Source: Kocuria sp.
GTDB taxonomy: Bacteria; Actinomycetota; Actinomycetes; Actinomycetales; Micrococcaceae
Length of the DNA stretch: 64,000 nt
Reading direction: 5' to 3'
Assembly: GCF_030530945.1 (NCBI RefSeq)
Contig: NZ_JAUMTZ010000006.1
Span: 42,271-106,270 of the forward strand
Positions 1 through 8,116 of the stretch are shown here, in pieces; position 1 is the stretch's first letter; each line of letters starts with the position of its first letter. The position numbers were made by a program, and so were the translations under genes. The notes below the pieces were generated by a model that worked only from the letters and a program-made list of their open reading frames with translations, did not search any database and had not been told where the DNA came from.

Positions 1-31
1 CGGGACCCCCGGACCCCCGACTCCCGGGCCC

Positions 32-733
32 TCAGCCGCGCGGGCGCTGACCCGGCAGCCGCCCCTCGGCGAAGTCGTCCATCTTCCGCCGCACCACGGA
101 GACGGCCACGAGCACGGCGATCAGCACCAGCGCCGCGAGCAGGACCCACCGGGCGACCACCAGGCCGGAGGCGAGCGCCGCGAGGCCGTGGTCGCCGGGA
201 CGGGCCACGGCGGCGTCGAGGGCGGCGTTGCCCGCGATGAAGACCACGGTGTGCGCGAGGACCACTGCCCAGCAGAGCCACCGCCTGCCACGGCTCGGCA
301 CGTTGAGTCCGGTGAAGAGCAACCAGCCCAGACCCGTGAGCAGCGGCGTGAACAGGCCCGTGGTGAGGTGGACGCCCGAGTACTCGCCCGGCCCGTCCGC
401 CCCCAGGGCCCGTGCGAACCGCTCCAGGTGCTCCGGGGCGAACCCGCCCGCCAGCAGGTCGGGGGCCGTGACGCCGTGCGCCAGGCTCCCGGAGACGCCG
501 CGCAGCACGAGCAGGTGGTAGTACAGCCACAGGGCCACGCCCACGAAGAACGCGACGCCCACCAGGATCCCCGCCGAGGACCCCTTGGTGGGCTCCGCGG
601 CGAGCTCACCGGCGCGCATCTCGTGCACGCTCGGCGGGCGCACCACGGTCTCCCGGGCGCTCGTGGCCCCGCGGGGCTCGGGTGCCCCCGCGTCCCCGTA
701 CTTCCTGGCCTTCTGCGCTCTGGTCATACCCAT
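32..733 (-). CDS. Hypothetical four-helix membrane protein
   Basis: This protein of 233 residues is not recognised. It has a charged N-terminal tail starting MGMTRAQKARKYG and then about four hydrophobic segments (around residues 54-76, 120-140, 152-172 and 188-212). A short basic tail follows, which suggests an inner-membrane protein with a cytoplasmic N terminus. I chose the ATG at 733 because a GATAAT box lies six bases upstream (740-745), so the message is probably leaderless. An in-frame ATG at 727 is the alternative. The gene is divergent from pcrA and the two promoters face apart across about 150 bp. No catalytic motif is visible. Confidence 0.7.
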   Translation of the reverse strand: MGMTRAQKARKYGDAGAPEPRGATSARETVVRPPSVHEMRAGELAAEPTKGSSAGILVGVAFFVGVALWLYYHLLVLRGVSGSLAHGVTAPDLLAGGFAPEHLERFARALGADGPGEYSGVHLTTGLFTPLLTGLGWLLFTGLNVPSRGRRWLCWAVVLAHTVVFIAGNAALDAAVARPGDHGLAALASGLVVARWVLLAALVLIAVLVAVSVVRRKMDDFAEGRLPGQRPRG

Positions 734-739
734 GCGCCC

Positions 740-745
740 ATTATC
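740..745 (-). promoter_or_regulatory. -10 box of the membrane protein gene (leaderless)
   Basis: GATAAT on the minus strand ends six bases before the ATG at 733. No clear -35 or separate leader is visible. Confidence 0.5.
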
Positions 746-869
746 TCCCGGGCCCCTCGCCCTCCCCGCCAGCCGGCGGGGCGACGACGCCGCCGGGCAC
801 CGGCGCGTCCGCCCGGCACCGTCCAGGTCGCGGCGCGGAGAGGCCGGTGTGCGCGTCCGGGGCCCTGGA

Positions 870-875
870 TACACT
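870..875 (+). promoter_or_regulatory. -10 box of pcrA, probable leaderless start
   Basis: TACACT is followed by nine bases and then the ATG of pcrA. There is no Shine-Dalgarno sequence between the box and the start. Confidence 0.5.
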
Positions 876-884
876 GGGCGCACC

Positions 885-3338
885 ATGGACTACCTCTCTG
901 ACAACCCCCTGCTCTCCGCGACCTCCGTGCGCGCCACGCCTGAATCCACCAGTGCCTCGAGCGCGGCCACCTCCCGGGAGCAGCTCGTGGCGGGCCTTAA
1001 CGAGCCGCAGCGGGCCGCGGTGGAGCACGCGGGGTCCCCGCTGCTGATCGTCGCGGGAGCGGGGTCCGGGAAGACCCGGGTGCTGACCCACCGCATCGCG
1101 TACCTGCTGGCCACGGGTCGGGCCACCCGCGGGGAGATCCTGGCCATCACCTTCACCAACAAGGCCGCCGCCGAGATGCGCGAGCGGATCGTGGACCTAG
1201 TGGGGGACTCCGCCCGCAGCATGTGGATCTCCACGTTCCACTCCCTGTGCGTGCGGATCCTGCGGCGCGAGGCCAAGACCCTGGGGCTGTCCACCGCCTT
1301 CTCCATCTACGACTCCGCGGACTCGCTGCGGCTCATCACGCAGGTGGCCAAGCAGCACGAGCTGGATCCCAAGCGCTTCGCCCCCAAGGCCATCCAGCAC
1401 AGGATCTCCGCGCTGAAGAACGAGCTCGTGGACGACGAGACCTGCCTGGCGCGTGCGAGCTCCACGGATCCGTTCGAGACCGCCGTGGCCCAGGTCTACC
1501 GGGGGTACACGCAGCGGCTGCGCGCGGCGAACGCCATGGACTTCGACGACCTCATCGCCGAGACCGTGCACATGTTCCGCGCCTTCCCCCAGGTGCTGGA
1601 GTACTACCGCCGCCGCTTCCGCCACGTCCTGGTGGACGAGTACCAGGACACCAACCACGCCCAGTACGCACTGGTCCGCGAACTCGTGGGCGGGAACTCA
1701 CCGCAGGGCACCGACCCCTCAGGGACGCCCCCGGCGGAACTGACCGTGGTGGGGGACTCGGACCAGTCCATCTACGCGTTCCGCGGCGCCGACATCCGCA
1801 ATATCACGGACTTCGAGCGCGACTACCCCTCCGCGCGCACCATCCTGCTGGAGCAGAACTACCGCTCCACCCAGAACATCCTCTCGGCCGCCAACGCCGT
1901 GATCTCCCAGAACGCGGACCGCCGAGACAAGAAGCTGTGGACGGCGGAGGGCGACGGCGCCCCGATCGTGGGCTACGCCGCCGAGAACGAGCACGAGGAG
2001 GCCCGCTTCGTCGCGGAGGAGATCGACAGGCTCCAGGACGAGCACGGCGTGCGCCCCGGGGACGTGGCGGTGTTCTACCGCACCAACGCGCAGTCCCGCT
2101 CCCTGGAGGAGATCCTCATGCGCGTGGGCCTGCCCTACAAGGTGGTGGGGGGAACCCGCTTCTACGAGCGCAAGGAGATCAAGGACGCCATGTCCTACCT
2201 CCGGGCGATCGCCAACCCCGCGGACGACATCACCGTCCGCCGCATCGTCAACGAGCCCAAGCGCGGGATCGGGGACCGGGCGCAGGGCTCGATCGCCGCG
2301 CTCGCCGAGCGCGAGGGCATCTCCTTCTGGGACGCCATGCACCGCCTGGACGAGGCCCCCGCCCTGGCCACCCGCTCCGCGAACGCGATTCGCACGTTCG
2401 CCCAGCTCATGGACGACCTGCGCGAGCTGGCGGACGGCGCGTCCGTCGCCGCGGTGCTGGAGGCCGTGCTCGAGCAGTCCGGGTACCTGGAGGCCCTGCG
2501 CACGTCCACCGACCCGCAGGACGAGTCCCGGGTGGAGAACCTGGCGGAGCTCGTGGCCGTGGTGCGCGAGTTCGAGAAGGACCACCCGGACGCAGACCTC
2601 GGCCAGTTCCTGGAGCACGTGGCCCTCGTGGCGGACGCGGACCAGATCCCCTCGCGGCCCGAGCAGTCGGGGGAGGGCGGGGCGAGCGCCCAGCAGATCG
2701 CAGAAGAGGTCGAGGAGGCCCGCTCCCAGGGCGTGGTGACCCTCATGACGCTGCACACCGCCAAGGGACTGGAGTTCCCCGTGGTGTTCCTCACGGGCAT
2801 GGAGCACGGCATCTTCCCGCACCAGCGCAGCTTCGCGGACCCCTCGAGCATGGAGGAGGAACGGCGCCTGGCGTACGTGGGGATCACCCGCGCCCGGGAG
2901 CGGCTCTACATCACCCGGGCGGAGTCCCGGTCCATGTGGGGCCAGTCCCAGTTCAACCCGGCGAGCCCGTTCCTGGACGAGATCCCGGCGCGCCTCATCG
3001 ACTGGAAGCGCGAGGGCGCTCCCGCCGCCGGGGGATGGGGCTCACCCGTCCACGCCGGCTTCGACTCCAGGGACTCCTCCCGCGGCTCGTCCTGGGGTGC
3101 AGGGGCCGGTTCCGGGGCCACGTTCCGCAGACTGCCCCCGACCTCGACGGGCCGGGTGGAGCCCAACAGGGAGATCCCCTCGCTGAGCGTGGGAGACACC
3201 GTGGAGCACAAGGCCTTCGGGCGCGGCTCCGTGGTGTCCCTGGAGGGCAGCGGGGACAAGACCGTGGCCAAGGTGCGCTTCGGGGCGGAGGAGAAGCGGC
3301 TGCTGCTGCGCTACGCCCCCATGACCAGGGTGTCCTGA
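885..3338 (+). CDS. pcrA: UvrD/PcrA-type superfamily 1A DNA helicase
   Basis: This is an ATP-dependent 3'-5' DNA helicase of the UvrD/PcrA/Rep family, acting in nucleotide excision repair and in clearing replication obstacles. The 817 residues contain the Walker A motif AGAGSGKT (Lys63), the TFTNKAA motif Ia, the VDEYQDTN Walker B, the QNYRS motif and the late motifs TLHTAKGLEF and YVGITRARERL. Domain order is the usual 1A-1B-2A-2B. The last roughly 50 residues (VGDTVEHKAFGRG onwards) form the Tudor-like C-terminal domain of PcrA/UvrD1. The start is MDYLSDNP: an upstream in-frame extension is low-complexity and lies before the -10 box TACACT at 870. As in M. tuberculosis (uvrD1), it is followed by sucCD, with one opposing gene between. 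Confidence 0.97.
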   Translation: MDYLSDNPLLSATSVRATPESTSASSAATSREQLVAGLNEPQRAAVEHAGSPLLIVAGAGSGKTRVLTHRIAYLLATGRATRGEILAITFTNKAAAEMRERIVDLVGDSARSMWISTFHSLCVRILRREAKTLGLSTAFSIYDSADSLRLITQVAKQHELDPKRFAPKAIQHRISALKNELVDDETCLARASSTDPFETAVAQVYRGYTQRLRAANAMDFDDLIAETVHMFRAFPQVLEYYRRRFRHVLVDEYQDTNHAQYALVRELVGGNSPQGTDPSGTPPAELTVVGDSDQSIYAFRGADIRNITDFERDYPSARTILLEQNYRSTQNILSAANAVISQNADRRDKKLWTAEGDGAPIVGYAAENEHEEARFVAEEIDRLQDEHGVRPGDVAVFYRTNAQSRSLEEILMRVGLPYKVVGGTRFYERKEIKDAMSYLRAIANPADDITVRRIVNEPKRGIGDRAQGSIAALAEREGISFWDAMHRLDEAPALATRSANAIRTFAQLMDDLRELADGASVAAVLEAVLEQSGYLEALRTSTDPQDESRVENLAELVAVVREFEKDHPDADLGQFLEHVALVADADQIPSRPEQSGEGGASAQQIAEEVEEARSQGVVTLMTLHTAKGLEFPVVFLTGMEHGIFPHQRSFADPSSMEEERRLAYVGITRARERLYITRAESRSMWGQSQFNPASPFLDEIPARLIDWKREGAPAAGGWGSPVHAGFDSRDSSRGSSWGAGAGSGATFRRLPPTSTGRVEPNREIPSLSVGDTVEHKAFGRGSVVSLEGSGDKTVAKVRFGAEEKRLLLRYAPMTRVS

Positions 3339-3369
3339 GCGGGCGGGCCGGGCTCTCCGGTGACTGCCC

Positions 3370-4173
3370 TCAGAGCAGCGCGAGCACCAGCACGGTGAAC
3401 GGGGCGGTGACCCGCAGCGACTCGCGGCCGCGCACGTGGATCACACCGAGCAGAACGTAGGCCACGGCGGTGGTCAGCGCCACGGCGGGTCCCCGGGACA
3501 GCAGGGCCACCACGCCCATCACGAGGCCCGCCACCAGACCGCCCCAGGGGAGCAGGCCGGCGCCACGGAACGACACGAGGCCCAGCACCGCCCGGTGCGC
3601 GTACGCCAGGAACCCGGCGAGCAGGACGCACCGGCCCACGTGGTAGACCACCCGGGCCAGCAGCGCGAGCCACGCGGGTCCGCCGTAGGCCCCGTACAGC
3701 CGCTGGTAGAGCTCCACGGGGGCCGGGCCCCCCGGCACCCCCAGCAGGGCGGGCAGCGCGACCGCCGCCACCACCGCTGCGGCGAAGCACAGCAGCACCG
3801 CACGCCACGCGCGGTGGTCGAGGGCGGCGTCGTCCGCCGCGGCCGCGGGGTCAGCCGGAACCGCGGAATCAGCCGCGGGGCCGGAGGAGTCCGGGGGGAG
3901 CAGGTCCGCGGGCAGGGGGTCCAGGCCTCGGCGTCGGGACCAGGCCACGAGACCGCGGGCCACGAGCAGCCACAGGGCGCCCAGGGCGACCCACGCGACG
4001 CACTGCCACCCCAGGGGGTAGAGGGCGGGGGCCGCACCCGTGTACGTGAGGACCGTGCCGGCCACCACCAGCTCGAACCCGAGCGCCACGAACGAGAACG
4101 TGGCGAGCGAGGCCATGAACCCACGGTCCGCGTGACGGGCGTCCCAGATCTCCGGCAGGTCGATGCGTCGCAT
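3370..4173 (-). CDS. Hypothetical multi-pass membrane protein
   Basis: This 267-residue protein starts at MRRIDLPEIWDARHAD. It has about six hydrophobic stretches and a Pro/Ala-rich loop near residues 100-130. It is convergent with pcrA, ending 31 bp from it, and divergent from sucC. I could not place it in a family. The EExxxR and FxxxH motifs of CPBP proteases are absent. The start is supported by the change from low-complexity upstream sequence to a normal protein N terminus. A TTGACT hexamer ends six bases before the ATG and could be a -10 box for a leaderless message, but this is weak. Confidence 0.65.
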   Translation of the reverse strand: MRRIDLPEIWDARHADRGFMASLATFSFVALGFELVVAGTVLTYTGAAPALYPLGWQCVAWVALGALWLLVARGLVAWSRRRGLDPLPADLLPPDSSGPAADSAVPADPAAAADDAALDHRAWRAVLLCFAAAVVAAVALPALLGVPGGPAPVELYQRLYGAYGGPAWLALLARVVYHVGRCVLLAGFLAYAHRAVLGLVSFRGAGLLPWGGLVAGLVMGVVALLSRGPAVALTTAVAYVLLGVIHVRGRESLRVTAPFTVLVLALL

Positions 4174-4266
4174 GGACCCAGTCAACCAGGGACGGGCACC
4201 GGGCGGAGAACCCTCCGCCGCCCCCGGGCGTCCGGTGCAGGTACGGCGAATCGCGTCCCCATGGAC

Positions 4267-4272
4267 TAAAAT
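4267..4272 (+). promoter_or_regulatory. -10 box of the sucCD operon
   Basis: TAAAAT lies about 115 bases before the sucC start and gives a leader of roughly 105 nt. No good -35 is seen. Confidence 0.45.
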
Positions 4273-4385
4273 CGCCGTGAGGGCACTGCGAGCGCGACGC
4301 TGCGCCGCATCCCCCCACACCAGGTCGCACCAGCCGGGGGTTCCCGGTTCGGGACGACACACCTCGACGCAAAGGACACTTATCC

Positions 4386-5555
4386 GTGGACCTGTTTGAG
4401 TACCAGGCACGCGACCTGTTCGAGAAGCACGGTGTTCCCGTGCTGGCCGGCATCGTCGCCACTACCCCAGAAGAAGCCAAGGCAGCGGCCGAGAAGATCG
4501 GCGGCGTGACCGTCGTCAAGGCCCAGGTCAAGGTGGGCGGCCGCGGCAAGGCCGGCGGCGTCAAGGTTGCCAAGAACCCGGACGAGGCGTTCCAGTACGC
4601 CCAGCAGATCCTGGGGATGGACATCAAGGGCCACACCGTGCACCGCGTGATGATCGCCCAGGGTGCGGACATCGCCGAGGAGTACTACTTCTCGGTCCTG
4701 CTGGACCGCGCGAACCGCTCCTACCTGGCCATGTGCTCGGTGGAGGGCGGCATGGAGATCGAGCAGCTCGCCGTGGAGCGCCCGGACGCGCTGGCGCGCG
4801 TGGACGTGAACCCCGCCGAGGGCATCACCGAGGAGAAGGCCCGCGAGATCGTGGCGCAGGCCAGGTTCGACGCCGAGACCGCCGAGAAGGTCGTCCCCGT
4901 GCTGGTGAAGCTCGGTGAGGTCTACACCAAGGAGGACGCCACCCTGGTGGAGGTCAACCCGCTGGTGAAGACCGGCGACGGCCAGATCCTCGCCCTGGAC
5001 GGCAAGGTCTCCCTGGACGACAACGCCGAGTTCCGCCACCCGGAGCACGCCGAGCTGGCCGACAAGACCTCCGCGGATCCGCTGGAGGAGAAGGCCAAGG
5101 AGAACGACCTCAACTACGTCAAGCTCGACGGCGAAGTGGGGATCATCGGCAACGGTGCGGGCCTGGTCATGTCCACCCTGGACGTGGTGGCCTACGCCGG
5201 CGAGAAGCACGGCAACGTGAAGCCCGCGAACTTCCTGGACATCGGGGGCGGCGCCTCCGCCGAGGTCATGGCCAACGGCCTGGACGTCATCCTGGGGGAC
5301 CCGCAGGTCAAGTCCGTGTTCGTGAACGTCTTCGGCGGGATCACCGCGTGCGACGCCGTGGCCAACGGCATCGTCAAGGCGCTGGAGATCCTCGGCGACT
5401 CCGCCACCAAGCCCATCGTGGTGCGCCTGGACGGCAACAACGTGGACGAGGGCCGCGCGATCCTCCGCGAGGCCAACCACCCGCTGATCACCTCCGCGGA
5501 CACCATGGACGCCGGCGCCGACAAGGCCGCCGAGCTCGCCCACTCCGCCAAGTAA
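4386..5555 (+). CDS. sucC: Succinyl-CoA synthetase (ADP-forming), beta subunit
   Basis: SucC, with SucD, converts succinyl-CoA, ADP and phosphate to succinate, CoA and ATP in the TCA cycle. The 389 residues match the family length. The ATP-grasp domain occupies about residues 1-240, with KAQVKVGGRGKAGGVK for nucleotide binding and VEVNPLV near its end. The CoA-ligase domain follows, with NGAGLVMSTLD and VFVNVFGGITACD. The start is GTG at 4386, with an AAAGGAC Shine-Dalgarno sequence about ten bases upstream. sucD follows after 32 bp, so the two form an operon. Confidence 0.98.
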   Translation: MDLFEYQARDLFEKHGVPVLAGIVATTPEEAKAAAEKIGGVTVVKAQVKVGGRGKAGGVKVAKNPDEAFQYAQQILGMDIKGHTVHRVMIAQGADIAEEYYFSVLLDRANRSYLAMCSVEGGMEIEQLAVERPDALARVDVNPAEGITEEKAREIVAQARFDAETAEKVVPVLVKLGEVYTKEDATLVEVNPLVKTGDGQILALDGKVSLDDNAEFRHPEHAELADKTSADPLEEKAKENDLNYVKLDGEVGIIGNGAGLVMSTLDVVAYAGEKHGNVKPANFLDIGGGASAEVMANGLDVILGDPQVKSVFVNVFGGITACDAVANGIVKALEILGDSATKPIVVRLDGNNVDEGRAILREANHPLITSADTMDAGADKAAELAHSAK

Positions 5556-5587
5556 GCGCCCACGAACAGATCTACCAGGAAGAAGAC

Positions 5588-6505
5588 ATGTCGATCTTTT
5601 TGAACAAGGACTCCAAGGTCATCGTTCAGGGCATCACCGGCGGCGAGGGCACCAAGCACACCGCGCGCATGCTCGCGGCCGGCACCCAGGTGCTGGGCGG
5701 CGTGAACGCCCGCAAGGCCGGGACCACGGTGAGCCACCAGGACAAGGACGGTAACGCTGTCGAGCTGCCGGTCTACGGCTCCGTGAGCGAGGCCATGAAG
5801 GAGACCGGCGCAAACGCGTCGATCGTCTTCGTGCCGCCGGCCTTCTGCAAGGATGCCGTGATCGAGGCCATCGACGCCGAGATCCCGCTGGTGGTCGTGA
5901 TCACCGAGGGCATCCCGGTGCAGGACTCCGCCGAGTTCTGGGCCCACTCGCAGGCCAACACCGGTGCTGACGGCAAGCCCAAGACGCGGATCATCGGCCC
6001 CAACTGCCCCGGCATCATCTCCCCCGAGGAGTCCCTGCTGGGCATCACCCCCGCGAACATCACGGGCAAGGGCAAGCTGGGCCTGGTCTCCAAGTCCGGC
6101 ACCCTGACCTACCAGATGATGTACGAGCTGCGTGACCTGGGCTTCACGACGGCCATCGGCATCGGCGGCGACCCCGTGATCGGGACCACCCACATCGACG
6201 CCCTCGAGGCGTTCGAGGCGGACCCCGAGACCGAGGCCATCGTGATGATCGGTGAGATCGGCGGCGACGCCGAGGAGCGCGCCGCAGACTTCATCAAGGC
6301 CAACGTCACCAAGCCCGTGGTGGGCTACGTGGCCGGCTTCACCGCCCCGGAGGGCAAGACCATGGGCCACGCCGGTGCCATCGTCTCCGGCTCCTCCGGA
6401 ACGGCACAGGCCAAGAAGGAGGCCCTCGAGGCCGCCGGGGTGAAGGTCGGCAAGACCCCCTCGGAGACCGCGCAGCTGATGCGGGAGATCTTCTCCGCCA
6501 AGTGA
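5588..6505 (+). CDS. sucD: Succinyl-CoA synthetase (ADP-forming), alpha subunit
   Basis: SucD carries the phosphohistidine and the CoA-binding Rossmann domain of succinyl-CoA synthetase. The 305 residues begin MSIFLNKDSKVIVQGITGGEG. They include the GPNCPG motif, KSGTLTYQ, and the active-site region GHAGAIVSGSSGTA with the histidine that is phosphorylated. The start is supported by AGGAAGAAG just upstream. It is the second gene of the sucCD operon and is followed by a long hairpin terminator at 6538-6577. Confidence 0.98.
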   Translation: MSIFLNKDSKVIVQGITGGEGTKHTARMLAAGTQVLGGVNARKAGTTVSHQDKDGNAVELPVYGSVSEAMKETGANASIVFVPPAFCKDAVIEAIDAEIPLVVVITEGIPVQDSAEFWAHSQANTGADGKPKTRIIGPNCPGIISPEESLLGITPANITGKGKLGLVSKSGTLTYQMMYELRDLGFTTAIGIGGDPVIGTTHIDALEAFEADPETEAIVMIGEIGGDAEERAADFIKANVTKPVVGYVAGFTAPEGKTMGHAGAIVSGSSGTAQAKKEALEAAGVKVGKTPSETAQLMREIFSAK

Positions 6506-6537
6506 CCCGTTCCCGGTTCGCCGGGGCCGCGCACACC

Positions 6538-6577
6538 ACGACGCCGCTCGCCCACCTCGGTGGGGGAGCGGCGTCGT
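6538..6577 (+). terminator. sucCD terminator hairpin with ACGACGCC arms
   Basis: The 19-base arms 6538-6556 and 6559-6577 pair with one mismatch, and the sequence then reads TCTGTT. The opposing gene purU ends at 6612, so the hairpin can serve both directions. Its outer arm, ACGACGCCGC, is the motif repeated elsewhere in the window. Confidence 0.8.
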
Positions 6578-6611
6578 TCTGTTCCCGGGACCGTGCGCCG
6601 CGGCCCCCGGG

Positions 6612-7484
6612 TCAGGCCAGGACGATGGTGCGGTTGCCGGAGACGACCACGCGCCCCTCGGCGTGCCACTTCACGGCCCGGAAGAGCGCCTGGGACTCGG
6701 CGTCAGCGCCCGCGGAGACGAGGTCCTCGGGAGTGTGGGCGTGGTCCACGGGGATCACGCGCTGCGCGATGATGGGGCCCTCGTCCAGCTCGGGGGTGAC
6801 GTAGTGGGCGGTGGCACCGACCATCTTCACCCCGCGCTCGTACGCCTGGTGGTAGGGCTTGGCCCCCTTGAAGGAGGGCAGGAACGAGTGGTGGATGTTG
6901 ATGCACCGCCCGGTCAGCTCCCGGGTGAGCTCGTCCGAGAGGATCTGCATGTAGCGGGCCAGGACCACGAGCTCCACGTCGTACGCGGAGACGAGCTCCA
7001 GCAGCTCGGCCTCCGCCTGTCGCTTGGTCTCCCGGGTCACCGGGACGTGGTGGAACGGCACGCCGTAGAAGTCCACGAGGGGCTGCAGGTCCGGGTGGTT
7101 GGAGACCACTGCCACGATCTCCACGGGCAGCGATCCCGTGTGGGCGCGGTGCAGCAGGTCCGCGAGGCAGTGGGAGATCCTGGAGACCATCACCAGCACA
7201 CGGGTCTTCTTCCGGGCGTCCACCAGCCGGAAGCTCATGCCGTGCTCCTCGGCAACCGGGCGGAAACCCGCGACGAGCGATTCGGTGCTGACGGTTCCGG
7301 GAGCACTGATGGTGTGGCAGCGCATGAAGAACTGGTCGTCGTGCCGGTCCGAGAAGTGCTTGACGTCGAAGATGTCGCAGCCCTGGGCCGTGAGGTTGGA
7401 GGCCACCGCGCTCACGAGACCGTAGGCCTCGGGGCAGTGGACGGTGAGGACGTGCTCATCGGGCATGGACTGCTGGGCCGGCAT
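6612..7484 (-). CDS. purU: Formyltetrahydrofolate deformylase
   Basis: PurU hydrolyses 10-formyl-THF to formate and THF, balancing the one-carbon pool. The 290 residues have an N-terminal ACT domain (about residues 8-90, HVLTVHCPEAYGLV...) and a C-terminal formyltransferase-like domain. The latter contains INIHHSFLPSFKGAKPYHQA and GATAHYVTPELDEGPI, with the conserved catalytic His and Asp. The start MPAQQSMPDEH at 7484 is preceded by AGGAG at suitable spacing; a second Met at 7466 is possible. The gene stands alone, convergent with sucD. Its upstream side is a 630-bp gene-free region that may contain regulatory RNA. glyA, folD, purN and purH elsewhere in the window use the same cofactor pool. 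Confidence 0.95.
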   Translation of the reverse strand: MPAQQSMPDEHVLTVHCPEAYGLVSAVASNLTAQGCDIFDVKHFSDRHDDQFFMRCHTISAPGTVSTESLVAGFRPVAEEHGMSFRLVDARKKTRVLVMVSRISHCLADLLHRAHTGSLPVEIVAVVSNHPDLQPLVDFYGVPFHHVPVTRETKRQAEAELLELVSAYDVELVVLARYMQILSDELTRELTGRCINIHHSFLPSFKGAKPYHQAYERGVKMVGATAHYVTPELDEGPIIAQRVIPVDHAHTPEDLVSAGADAESQALFRAVKWHAEGRVVVSGNRTIVLA

Positions 7485-7561
7485 GACGGGGGGCTCCTGG
7501 GGTGGTGGGTCGGATCGGGGCCGGGCGGCGCGCTTGCGCGGATCGGCCGTGGGCCGGACCG

Positions 7562-7567
7562 ATTTTA
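7562..7567 (-). promoter_or_regulatory. purU: Candidate -10 box of purU
   Basis: TAAAAT on the minus strand lies about 78 bases before the purU ATG. The -35 is not evident. Confidence 0.35.
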
Positions 7568-7621
7568 CCGGCTCTGCGGAGGTGGCGCGGGCTGCATCGG
7601 CGGGTACCGGGCCCAGCACGG

Positions 7622-7728
7622 GGCGTTATCGACCGGTGGCCGCGTGAGCGGACGGTAGGAGCCCGTCCGGCGCGGGGAGAGGTGCGCCTCTGCAAGAGAA
7701 CCAGCGGCCACCGGCAGGCGATAACGCC
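7622..7728. repeat. Large inverted repeat enclosing two hairpins (possible structured RNA or small inverted-repeat element)
   Basis: The arm 7622-7643 (GGCGTTATCG followed by ACCGGTGGCCGC) pairs with 7704-7728 except for three extra bases in the right arm. Inside are two further perfect hairpins: CGGACGG/CCGTCCG (7649-7655/7663-7669) and AGAGG/CCTCT (7678-7682/7687-7691) with a TGCG loop. Together they form a three-way junction about 107 nt long. The structure reads almost equally well on either strand. On the minus strand it would lie upstream of purU. I do not recognise it as a known riboswitch. Confidence 0.55.
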
Positions 7729-8116
7729 TCAACGGGATCAAGCCGTGGGCTGAGCGGCTACCGACGCACAGCACCTGCCGCAGTGCACCCCCCAGTGCAG
7801 GAGCGGCGGTTTTCCTGTGCGAAGTCTCCCGTTGCTGTGGTTCTGTGAACCACCCCTCAAGAATATCGGAATTTCTCAGTTGTCTCGGAGAGCGTGCGAA
7901 CTCATGCAGCGGCGCTTTCACCAAGCGGCCCACGGCGGCACTGCCGCAACTGCAGGGAAAGGCGTCACAAAACATGCCGTTGACCAGTGCAGATGCTGAT
8001 TTCCCGGGACATTTCAGGAATTGCCGAAAGTGAATGAGCGACTGTCCCGAGAGAGCCTCATCGACCTGTGGGCGCTAGAGGGGACAAGTCCGAGTGTCGT
8101 ATTCGGGCGCCCGTCC

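Larger units (their letters stand above)
7485..8116. other. 630-bp gene-free region rich in inverted repeats
   Basis: No convincing coding sequence lies between purU and the VIT1 gene. The stretch from about 7800 to 8100 is noticeably richer in A/T than its surroundings. It holds the large inverted repeat listed separately (7622-7728), a perfect 7-bp hairpin with loop TGT (7837-7843/7847-7853), and distant arms CGGGACA/TGTCCCG (8005-8011/8043-8049). A run of six C (7788-7793) sits between two AGTGCA copies. A minus-strand open frame of about 136 codons crosses the region but looks unlike a protein. A non-coding RNA or a decayed element is more likely. Confidence 0.6.

Noticed and set aside
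3370..4173. CPBP-type membrane protease
   Set aside because: The EExxxR and FxxxH motifs are missing.
7485..7760. A known riboswitch (glycine, THF, TPP or cobalamin) upstream of purU
   Set aside because: None of the conserved core sequences I know for these classes is present; only the generic three-way structure is seen.
7783..7800. C6 run between AGTGCA copies as a possible 6C RNA
   Set aside because: The 6C motif needs two C-rich loops on proper stems; only one C6 is present and the flanks are direct, not inverted, repeats.
7565..7975. A 136-codon minus-strand frame in the gene-free region
   Set aside because: No ribosome site, no domain, and it runs through the strong inverted repeat.
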